From Succinivibrionaceae bacterium (GTDB lineage: Bacteria > Pseudomonadota > Gammaproteobacteria > Enterobacterales > Succinivibrionaceae), in assembly GCA_003477345.1 (NCBI GenBank), contig DMTG01000150.1, forward strand, positions 1 to 9,447: a stretch of DNA of 9,447 nt, written 5' to 3'. Each line of letters begins with the position of its first letter. Position 1 is the stretch's first letter. Below are positions 1 through 5,474 of the stretch, in pieces. The notes beneath the pieces are model-generated. The model did no database searches. It saw only the letters and a program-made list of their open reading frames with translations, and was not told where the DNA came from. The position numbers and the translations under genes were made by a program.

Positions 1-52
1 AAACGAGATTTTGCACATATTTTTTTGTATAAAAAGTCAGTTTATAAAAAAA

Positions 53-82
53 AGCCCTCGGCGCTGGTAAGCGCCGAGGGCT
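53..82 (-). terminator. Rho-independent terminator of the C10 protease gene
   Basis: A perfect 13-bp inverted repeat (53-65 paired with 70-82) with a 4-base loop, GC-rich in the stem. On the minus strand it is followed at once by a T-run (the A-run at 46-53), the classical intrinsic terminator layout. It lies about 75 bases past the protease stop codon, so it most likely ends that transcript. Confidence 0.9.
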
Positions 83-106
83 CAAAATAATCAGTATGAA
101 ATCATT

Positions 107-177
107 AACGTTTTTCGATGCGTCAACGTTTTTCGATGCGTCAACGTTTTCGATGTGTCAACGTTTTACGATGCGAC
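107..177. repeat. Four-unit tandem repeat (18/18/17/18 bp) at the 3' end of the protease gene
   Basis: Units at 107-124, 125-142, 143-159 and 160-177. The first two are identical, the third has one T fewer and one substitution, and the fourth differs slightly. The fourth unit, read on the minus strand, encodes the last residues of the protease (Ile-Val-Lys-Arg), and the stop TGA is completed at 158-160. The other three units lie in the 3' untranslated region and look like copies of the gene's own tail, so slipped-strand duplication is likely. There are only four units with no spacers, so this is not a CRISPR array. Confidence 0.85.
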
Positions 178-1282
178 GCACTTCGGCTCCTTTTTCGGTG
201 ACGATTTTCAAGAAATATGTTCCGTTGGCTATTCCTTTCATATCCAGTTTGTTGCTGGACGAAATCACGATGCAGTGGCCACCGATATCGTACAGTTCGA
301 TTTGTTGCAGGTCGCTGCACGAAACGTTCAAAATGTCGCTAACGGGGTTGGGGTAGACGGTGGCTTTGGCCGTCTGTGCGACGGGCTCGACGGCGACGTG
401 TCCGCAGGGCCAGGGTATGAGGTCGGTGCCGCCGGTGCTATAGGCATAGACGGCGCTTATGACGGTCTCATTGTGCTGGTTCTTAACGTAGTAGTTGATG
501 TAGCGGTCGGTTCCGCCGCCGCTGTGCCACACGCTGAGGACATCTTTGGGGATGACCATTATGGTGACCGAATCGCGTTCGCCGCCCGTCAGGCGTGCCT
601 CGCCAAACAGGTAGCCGCTCTTGGATTCCAGCGTCAGGTGGGCGCCGCCTTGCCAGCCGCCTTCGCGCGTGCTTTCCATCACCACCGTCAGCGGGCACAT
701 CTCGTCGGGGCTGTAGTTGGTTTGTACCACTTTGATTTGGGTTGTGGCGCTGCCCTGCCTGACGATGATGTGGCAATTGCGTTCCAGGTCTCCGTCGAAA
801 GCTGCCGCGCTGAATGTCAGCCATCCGGCGCGGTCGAAGTTGACCTCGCCGACCGTGAGCCACGAGGCGTCGCAGCTGACGCTGAGGGGCGCGTCGTTGG
901 TCTCGTCGATGCTTATGGCCACCGAGTCGGTTCCTCCGATGCTGCTGAACGAAAAGAGCGTGTCGCTGACGCGGAGCGCATAGTCGGGCACGGCTCCGAT
1001 AAGTGCCTGGTTGAGAAGGTTGAAGGTGTAGGTGACGTTGCCGCCGACGCCACCCACGCCGGGGCTGATGGAGTCGACCGGATAGTAGCCGTCGCCGACG
1101 CCGCTCCATCCGAAATTGAAGTGCATATACTGGCGTGCGTCGTAGCCGTCGCACACAAAGCCGTGTCCGCCTTGCATTGCCGCGCCAGAGTAGATGATGG
1201 GATGACGGCGGTCGAGCTCTTCGATCAGGGCGGCGCGCCACGTGGCGTCGGTGTAGCCCTGGTTTTTGCTGATGACGTACAT
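158..1282 (-). CDS. C10 (streptopain-like) cysteine protease, 3' fragment with type IX secretion sorting domain
   Basis: This is the C-terminal part of a secreted Bacteroidota papain-fold peptidase. Residues 38-60 carry the streptopain core: catalytic His40 in GGHGFVCDGYD, then Asn56 and Trp59 in FNFGWSG, matching the SpeB H-N-W region. Residues about 108-188 look like a BACON domain. Residues about 196-290 are a second beta-rich module with Trp210-Gln-Gly-Gly. Residues 308-374 are a type A C-terminal sorting domain (YPNP, LYDIGG, NGTYFLKI, final Lys-Arg) used for T9SS export and surface attachment. The signal peptide, propeptide and catalytic Cys half are absent. The ATG at 1282 is probably an internal methionine: the frame stays open to a stop at 1313-1315, but the expected upstream protease sequence is lost there. 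GC is far higher than in the rest of the window. Product is confident, intactness is not. Confidence 0.8.
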   Translation of the reverse strand: MYVISKNQGYTDATWRAALIEELDRRHPIIYSGAAMQGGHGFVCDGYDARQYMHFNFGWSGVGDGYYPVDSISPGVGGVGGNVTYTFNLLNQALIGAVPDYALRVSDTLFSFSSIGGTDSVAISIDETNDAPLSVSCDASWLTVGEVNFDRAGWLTFSAAAFDGDLERNCHIIVRQGSATTQIKVVQTNYSPDEMCPLTVVMESTREGGWQGGAHLTLESKSGYLFGEARLTGGERDSVTIMVIPKDVLSVWHSGGGTDRYINYYVKNQHNETVISAVYAYSTGGTDLIPWPCGHVAVEPVAQTAKATVYPNPVSDILNVSCSDLQQIELYDIGGHCIVISSSNKLDMKGIANGTYFLKIVTEKGAEVRRIVKR

Positions 1283-1315
1283 ATCTACACAGCAGAAGAT
1301 CTGCAGGTAGGATTA
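1283..1315. other. Composition and gene-content junction (probable chimeric join or recent insertion edge)
   Basis: To the left, GC-rich sequence encodes a Bacteroidota protease on the minus strand. To the right, sequence is AT-rich throughout. The protease reading frame ends in a stop at 1313-1315, although the family needs about 150 or more further N-terminal residues including the catalytic Cys. No inverted repeat, target-site duplication or transposase is visible, so an insertion sequence edge is not supported. The exact breakpoint cannot be fixed by eye. Confidence 0.65.
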
Positions 1316-1333
1316 GTTCCTCCAGCAAAATAG
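1298..1333 (+). pseudogene. Possible 3' tail of a truncated plus-strand gene
   Basis: Just right of the composition change, a plus-strand frame reads DLQVGLVPPAK and then TAG at 1331-1333. A plus-strand hairpin terminator follows 35 bases later. This fits the last codons of a gene from the AT-rich genome whose body is missing because of the join near 1300. The tail is too short to identify, and the same frame read leftwards is only the antisense shadow of the protease. This rests on position, not on homology. Confidence 0.25.
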
Positions 1334-1367
1334 TTATCTCACAAGTTTAAATATTAATTTTAAAAAT

Positions 1368-1402
1368 ACCGCCATTAATCTCTGATTTATAGCGGTTTTT
1401 TT
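1368..1402 (+). terminator. Intrinsic terminator without a matching upstream gene
   Basis: A hairpin with outer arms ACCGC (1368-1372) and GCGGT (1392-1396), inner arms 1374-1380 and 1384-1390 pairing at six of seven positions, and a 3-base loop. It is followed on the plus strand by a run of seven Ts. It points away from the junction at about 1300, and no complete plus-strand gene precedes it here. An A-run on the left means it could also work on the minus strand. Confidence 0.65.
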
Positions 1403-1603
1403 ATAAATTGACAAAGACTCTTCTAATTTTCAGTAAAATATTAATTCCGTAATCCTTTCTTTTTAAAATAAAAAATTCAATAAATTGTAATTTTTCAGGC
1501 ATATTGTCAAAAATTGCCCATTCGTAGTAAAAGTAAAAAAATTGCCTCGTTTAATATATGCGCCATTAAAAATTTACAGATTATTTTTTTTGAACACAAA
1601 CAG

Positions 1604-1641
1604 AAATAGGAACTCACGCTTTAAATAGGAACGGATGCTTT
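1604..1641 (+). repeat. 19-bp direct repeat just upstream of the FlhC-like gene (possible operator)
   Basis: Two adjacent 19-base units, 1604-1622 and 1623-1641, share the core AAATAGGAAC and the ending GCTTT and differ at three positions. A 19-bp period is close to two helical turns, so a regulator could bind both copies on one DNA face. The pair ends 16 bases before the start codon and overlaps the likely 5' leader. Autoregulation is possible but unproven. Confidence 0.5.
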
Positions 1642-1647
1642 CATTAC

Positions 1648-1652
1648 GGAGG
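1648..1652 (+). promoter_or_regulatory. Ribosome binding site of the FlhC-like gene
   Basis: GGAGG lies 5 bases before the ATG at 1658, a strong Shine-Dalgarno match that fixes this start. It is the best ribosome binding site seen in the AT-rich block. Confidence 0.75.
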
Positions 1653-1657
1653 CGAAT

Positions 1658-2914
1658 ATGTCTAAGACTGAAAAAAATTCAAACTTGAAAAAAAACAGAG
1701 TTCTTTTTGATGGTTTAAACCACTACTCTAACAGCAGCACACACAGAAAACTGTCTTATGCCACTATAAACTGCTTAAATCAAAATAACCTGAATGATTT
1801 CACAGTTTCTCAGAGGAAGCGAGATTTCATAGAAAACGAGGTTAATGATTTTTATTCCATTCATAAACTTTGTTCTGAAATCGATAATCGTCTGCTGAAA
1901 AAAATAAATCTGATCACCGAATATGTAGACCAGGTAATTGCAGAGGAATTATCTAGCAGCATCGCAAAAGAAGCCGTTAATCTGAATGCAGATTTCCTGA
2001 ACAGTAAAACATATAACAGTGAGAACAGCTCTTCTTATATTTTTTCTTATCCATTAAAGAAACAGGCAAATCTGGCTGGCCTTAATACTGCATATTTTCT
2101 CAATGAACTTGCAAAACTTCTAAACAATTCAAAAGAAGGTTTTTATAGCCAGCTGCTGTCTCTATCGAGTATCGGCAACAAAATGTTTATGTCGGTTGTA
2201 TCTGGTCTTGTAAATCAGCACATATGTCTGAATAAAGAGTCATTAAACCCTAAACAGAATATGCAGGAATTAGCAAAATACATGTGTATTCTCAACTGCA
2301 AGAAATCTACGATCGCTGAGGTAACCGGTCTGTCCAGAAGAAGTGTCGACATAATATTTCACGAGAATAATATCTCTGTAGATGATGTAAATGGTAAAAG
2401 ACCTAGAACCGGCTCGTTAGATATAGAGAGACGCTGCAATAAGAATAAATCCTACCACAGCAGCATAATGCTATTAATCGCGATTTATAACATCGGAGTT
2501 TCCCTGCTAAAAGGAAAAGTCTTAAAGCAGGACTTTTACGAATTCACAGAAAATAAATCCGAAGTTTTCTACACTATAGCTGTAGGAGTTTATCAGAGCA
2601 CGAAGCTGTTTTTTAATTTCTCGAATGCCCTGTTAACCAGTCAGAGTGAAGTAATATCCTCGGATTTAAGATGTACGCATAATACAAGTCATTTCCCAAG
2701 TTTTACAGAATTTCTGAAAGCCCTGCAGTTTCTGCAGGCAGGCGAACTTGAGATACTGTCATGTCTAAAATGCCATCAGCCATTTCTGGCAAGACCTATT
2801 TCACTTACTGACAGCCGCTTAACACTGCCGGCCTGCCCTAGCTGCCACAGGGATGAATGCTATACAGTATTCTCCAACCACAATTATGACAGCCAGGACA
2901 ACTGCTGCATTTAA
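1658..2914 (+). CDS. FlhC-family transcriptional regulator with long N-terminal extension (possible FlhD-FlhC fusion)
   Basis: 418 aa, about twice the usual FlhC length (about 190). Residues about 205-400 follow FlhC: a helix-turn-helix-like segment (217-237, AEVTGLSRRSV), a helical middle, then LQFLQAGELEILSC leading into a zinc site, Cys369-x2-Cys372 and Cys393-x2-Cys396. E. coli FlhC has the same CX2C...CX2C pattern after VRFVESGLLQLSSC. FlhC with FlhD is the cytoplasmic activator of flagellar genes. Residues about 140-190 (LNTAYFLNELAKLL..., LLSLSSIGNK, LVNQHICLN) loosely resemble the FlhD core (INLSYLLLAQRLI..., LTLPQMVK, LVCHFRF), so both subunits may be in one chain; this is tentative. 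Residues 1-130 are polar, Asn/Ser-rich and unrecognised. No separate flhD is next to it. The start is set by GGAGG. A 19-bp repeat upstream may be its operator. Confidence 0.65.
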   Translation: MSKTEKNSNLKKNRVLFDGLNHYSNSSTHRKLSYATINCLNQNNLNDFTVSQRKRDFIENEVNDFYSIHKLCSEIDNRLLKKINLITEYVDQVIAEELSSSIAKEAVNLNADFLNSKTYNSENSSSYIFSYPLKKQANLAGLNTAYFLNELAKLLNNSKEGFYSQLLSLSSIGNKMFMSVVSGLVNQHICLNKESLNPKQNMQELAKYMCILNCKKSTIAEVTGLSRRSVDIIFHENNISVDDVNGKRPRTGSLDIERRCNKNKSYHSSIMLLIAIYNIGVSLLKGKVLKQDFYEFTENKSEVFYTIAVGVYQSTKLFFNFSNALLTSQSEVISSDLRCTHNTSHFPSFTEFLKALQFLQAGELEILSCLKCHQPFLARPISLTDSRLTLPACPSCHRDECYTVFSNHNYDSQDNCCI

Positions 2915-2928
2915 GAGCTTGTAGCCAG

Positions 2929-2978
2929 ACTTTGAAAACCAACCAATCCTCTTAATTGAGGATGTGGTTTTTCAAAGT
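2929..2978. terminator. Long hairpin between convergent genes, probable bidirectional terminator
   Basis: Outer arms (2929-2941 with about 2966-2978, one bulged T) and inner arms ATCCTC (2946-2951) with GAGGAT (2958-2963) around the 6-base loop TTAATT. It sits 15 bases past the FlhC-like stop and about 55 bases past the parA stop, between the two 3' ends. T-runs fall inside the outer stem rather than after it, so termination is plausible but not textbook. Confidence 0.55.
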
Positions 2979-3032
2979 AGTAGTAGCATAAGAATACAGA
3001 CTGCTGCTATAAGTACAAATATCTCGCTTGGA

Positions 3033-3803
3033 TTAAGACTTGAGCTTTGTCAGCAGCTCTCCTGCCAGCGCAAGATAGGCTCTTGCCCCCTGAGATGATC
3101 TGTCATACAGCATTACAGGTCTGCCGGTTGATGAAGATTCGCTGATTCGAAGATTGTAAGGAATAATACTTTCAAAAAGCATTTCGCCAAACTGCTTTTT
3201 TAATTCAGAACTTATCTCTGCACTTAAAGGCTGATTATCATCGTATAGAGTTCTAACCACGCCTAACAGTTTTATATTTGCATCCCCTGCCTTATTCAAA
3301 CGTTCATACATCGTAATAATTGAGATCATTGAATCAATTGCGAAATATTCACAAGGCATAGGAATTAACAGCCGGTTTGCACAGCACAGAGCATTCTCTG
3401 TCAGGTTATTTGCTGCAGGAGGACAATCTATAAAGATATAGTCATATTCAGGAAACAATGGAGATAGAACCTTTCTTAATCTGATCCTGCCATCTGGTTC
3501 ATTGTACATGGCGACTGGTACAGCAGTTAGGTCTTCATTGGCAGCTAACAGATCAAAATTACCGTGCACGCAGCGTCTTATACACTCTCTGGGATCATTT
3601 CCTGAGATCATAACCCCTGCAAGAGAATGCTCAGCATTGACAGATCTTTCAAACCCCATCGCCACTGTAGCGCTGCATTGAGGATCCAAATCGACAAGCA
3701 TTACCCTTTTCATCGTAGCGGCAAGCGCACAGCTTAAGTTAACAGCTGTCGATGTTTTTGCACTACCTCCTTTGGGATTTGCTACGGCGATTATTTCTGT
3801 CAT
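3033..3803 (-). CDS. ParA/Soj-type partition ATPase, orphan
   Basis: 256 aa, a complete ParA-family P-loop ATPase. These proteins dimerise on ATP, bind DNA non-specifically and position plasmids, chromosomes or protein clusters. Visible motifs are the deviant Walker A KGGSAKTS (residues 11-18, with signature Lys11 and Lys16), Walker A' VDLDPQ (Asp38, Asp40), Walker B YIFIDCPP (Asp126), and the C-terminal STGRPVMLYDRSSQGARAYLALA typical of Soj-like proteins. The second glycine of the usual KGGxGKT is Ala15. There is no N-terminal helix-turn-helix, so it is the short chromosomal/Soj size class. No parB or parS site is seen nearby, so cargo is unknown; positioning of a chemoreceptor or flagellar cluster is as possible as DNA partition. 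A weak AGAGGC (3817-3822) lies 13 bases before the ATG. Confidence 0.85.
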   Translation of the reverse strand: MTEIIAVANPKGGSAKTSTAVNLSCALAATMKRVMLVDLDPQCSATVAMGFERSVNAEHSLAGVMISGNDPRECIRRCVHGNFDLLAANEDLTAVPVAMYNEPDGRIRLRKVLSPLFPEYDYIFIDCPPAANNLTENALCCANRLLIPMPCEYFAIDSMISIITMYERLNKAGDANIKLLGVVRTLYDDNQPLSAEISSELKKQFGEMLFESIIPYNLRISESSSTGRPVMLYDRSSQGARAYLALAGELLTKLKS

Positions 3804-3859
3804 GGTAAAAAAAACTGCCTCTATATTTATAGATTTAAGAAAAAATTCTCCATCAAAAA

Positions 3860-3889
3860 ATATTATCTCATTTGATCAAATGTTTGCAA
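3860..3889 (-). promoter_or_regulatory. Candidate parA promoter with a perfect palindrome in its spacer
   Basis: On the minus strand, TTGCAA (3889-3884) and TAATAT (3865-3860) are 18 bases apart, each matching four of six consensus positions. The spacer contains CATTTGATCAAATG (3869-3882), a perfect 14-bp palindrome. A repressor bound there would block the promoter. The promoter assignment is weak, but the palindrome is certain as sequence. Confidence 0.4.
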
Positions 3890-4215
3890 ATTTTCTTTTA
3901 TTTATATGCATATATAATTATGACAGAGTTATCATTTTAGAGATTTTAAGCACTGTAGGCACTATGCTTAACCTTTTAGATCTGACGGCTAAAACAGCAG
4001 TACTCCAAAATAGATCACACCAAGTTCAATATTGTGCAATTTTTTTAGAAATAATTTCTGAAAAAATATACAGTTATTTTATATAACATACTAAATTTCC
4101 ATAATATCCGATCATATTATGTAATTCTCTTGAATTAGCAAACATATGATGTCAAAATGCAGACACTTAATTCTGTTAGCTTTTGCTAAATCTCAATTAA
4201 GGCACACAAATATTT

Positions 4216-4244
4216 TTTATCAACTAGGGGGGGGCGGCTATAAA
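4216..4244 (+). promoter_or_regulatory. Candidate promoter with an eight-G tract between the -35 and -10 boxes
   Basis: TATAAA at 4239-4244 is a good -10 box 38 bases before the ATG at 4283. The -35 region (about 4216-4221) is T-rich and a poor match. Between them lies GGGGGGGG (4227-4234), a homopolymer that stands out in AT-rich DNA. Changes in its length would change box spacing, as in the phase-variable porA promoter of Neisseria meningitidis. The ribosome binding site is also weak (AAGAG, 4261-4265, 17 bases from the ATG). Confidence 0.45.
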
Positions 4245-4282
4245 TTCTTTGCCTATGACAAAGAGTTACGCCAAATAAATAC

Positions 4283-5404
4283 ATGAAGAAACTGTCATCA
4301 GTACTTACTTGTCTGGCCACAGCCAGCACCGTCTCCTGCGCCTACGCAGCAGACGTAAACATTTGGAACTGGAGCGATTACATGGGAGAAACAACAGTTG
4401 CTGATTTCAGCAAAGCAACTGGTGTCAAAGATCCTAACTATGCAATGTTCGACTCCAATGAACTTGTTGAGGCAAGATTACTTTCTGGCTACAGCGGTTT
4501 CGACGCTGCAATGATGACAAGCTATTACATTCCTCGTTTAGCAAAAGCCAAAGCACTGCAGAAGATTGACAAAACCAAGATCCCTAACTGGAAAAATCTT
4601 GATCCAGAAAGAATGAAGCTGCTGGCCACAATCGACCCTAATAATGACTATGCTTATCCTTGGACTGAAATTACCATCGGCATTGGTTATAACAAAAAGA
4701 AAATTGCTGAAATCTTCGGACCTGACTATAAAGTAGATTCCTGGGATTTCCTGTTCAAGAAAGAAAATTCTGACAAACTGAAAAAATGCGGCATCGCTGT
4801 TCTGGATTCTCCAATTGAAATAGTCTCTGTTGCCATGCATTTCCTTGGTAAAGATCCTTCATCAGAGAAAGCCAGTGATTTCGTAGAAGCTGAAAAACTT
4901 CTGACCCAGCTTGCCAGCAACACTGCCTATCTGCATTCTTCACGTTATATCAACGATCTTGCCGGCGGTGAAATCTGCGCTGCTATCGGATATTCAGGCG
5001 ATATTCTTCAGGCAAAAGACAGAGCAAAAGCTGCAGGTCAGGATGAAATTGAATTTTTAGTTCCAAAAGAAGGCAGCTTAATATGGTTTGACTGCTGGAC
5101 TGTTCCTGCAGGCGCAGAAAACTACGACAATGCCATGAAATGGTTCAACTACCTTATGGACGGAAAAGTTGCCACTCAGATAACTGATGAAATCAGATAC
5201 ATGCTTCCGGTAACCGAAGCTATGGCTAATTCTGATCCAGAATTAAAGAACAATCCAAGCTTCTCTCTGTCTAATGAATTACTGCAGAAAATGTACTTCG
5301 TTAAGCCAACTACCTCTAAGCTTTCAAAGATCACCAACCGCGTATGGAATTCTATGAAGCTTAACTCAACCAAGGTTGAGGAAGAAGGCGGCAGCTGGGA
5401 ATAA
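4283..5404 (+). CDS. potF: Periplasmic polyamine (putrescine/spermidine) ABC transporter substrate-binding protein, PotF-like
   Basis: 373 aa, near the length of E. coli PotF (370). Residues 1-22 are a Sec signal peptide (MKK start, hydrophobic core, AYA before the cut). The mature protein follows PotF throughout: WNWSDY (28-33), NWKNLDPE (102-109), GIGYN, VDSWD (151-155), LGKDP, HSSRYINDLAGGEICAAIG (218-236), PKEG (261-264). Ligand-site positions known in PotF appear as Trp30, Ser31, Tyr33, Ser80, Glu179, Asp240, Asp270 and Tyr306. The PotF Trp244 position is Tyr237, and Trp268 resembles PotD Trp255, so the exact ligand may be putrescine, spermidine or another amine. It would deliver ligand to a PotGHI-type permease, but no permease or ATPase gene adjoins it here. 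Divergent from parA, convergent with dnaX. Confidence 0.85.
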   Translation: MKKLSSVLTCLATASTVSCAYAADVNIWNWSDYMGETTVADFSKATGVKDPNYAMFDSNELVEARLLSGYSGFDAAMMTSYYIPRLAKAKALQKIDKTKIPNWKNLDPERMKLLATIDPNNDYAYPWTEITIGIGYNKKKIAEIFGPDYKVDSWDFLFKKENSDKLKKCGIAVLDSPIEIVSVAMHFLGKDPSSEKASDFVEAEKLLTQLASNTAYLHSSRYINDLAGGEICAAIGYSGDILQAKDRAKAAGQDEIEFLVPKEGSLIWFDCWTVPAGAENYDNAMKWFNYLMDGKVATQITDEIRYMLPVTEAMANSDPELKNNPSFSLSNELLQKMYFVKPTTSKLSKITNRVWNSMKLNSTKVEEEGGSWE

Positions 5405-5425
5405 TTTCCTGCATATACAAAGACC

Positions 5426-5455
5426 AAAATCCCATCTTATACGATGGGATTTTTT
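5426..5455. terminator. Bidirectional intrinsic terminator between potF-like gene and dnaX
   Basis: An 11-bp perfect stem (5426-5436 with 5443-5453), core CCCATC/GATGGG, and a 6-base loop. T-runs follow on the plus strand, and an A-run before the stem gives Ts on the minus strand. It lies 21 bases past the potF-like stop and 19 bases past the dnaX stop, so it probably serves both. Confidence 0.85.
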
Positions 5456-5474
5456 GTCAGTGCAGGTATAAAAA

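Larger units (their letters stand above)
1334..1657. other. AT-rich intergenic region upstream of the FlhC-like gene
   Basis: No open frame of interest. It holds the terminator at 1368-1402 and the 19-bp repeat at 1604-1641. A weak promoter candidate for the downstream gene is TTGTCA at 1504-1509 with TAAAAG 18 bases further (1528-1533). A perfect TTGACA at 1408-1413 has no well-spaced -10 box. The 9-mer CGCCATTAA occurs twice (1370-1378 and 1561-1569), which may be chance. Confidence 0.4.
3804..4282. other. AT-rich divergent intergenic region between parA and the polyamine-binding protein gene
   Basis: 479 bases with no convincing gene. The left end holds the likely parA promoter with a palindrome (3860-3889), the right end the likely G-tract promoter (4216-4244). 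Between them are small inverted repeats: TAATTC/GAATTA around a 4-base loop (4122-4137), flanked by ATCATAT (4111-4117) and ATATGAT (4144-4150), and TTAGC/GCTAA (4176-4189). These may be operator or leader structures, but in such AT-rich DNA chance is likely. No clear signal is seen at about 3890-4110. Confidence 0.5.

Noticed and set aside
107..177. Tandem repeat as a CRISPR array
   Set aside because: The units abut directly, with no spacers, and overlap the protease stop codon.
155..1333. Long plus-strand open frame across the protease
   Set aside because: It is the antisense shadow of the GC-rich protease gene; its translation is Ala/Val/Asp-rich with no domain, while the minus strand shows clear protease and sorting motifs. 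Only the last few codons past the junction may be real.
1283..1402. Insertion sequence edge at the composition junction
   Set aside because: No terminal inverted repeat, target duplication or transposase fragment is visible on either side.
3772..4086. 104-codon plus-strand frame starting inside parA
   Set aside because: It begins within parA on the other strand, runs through AT-rich promoter sequence, has no ribosome binding site and matches no recognised family.
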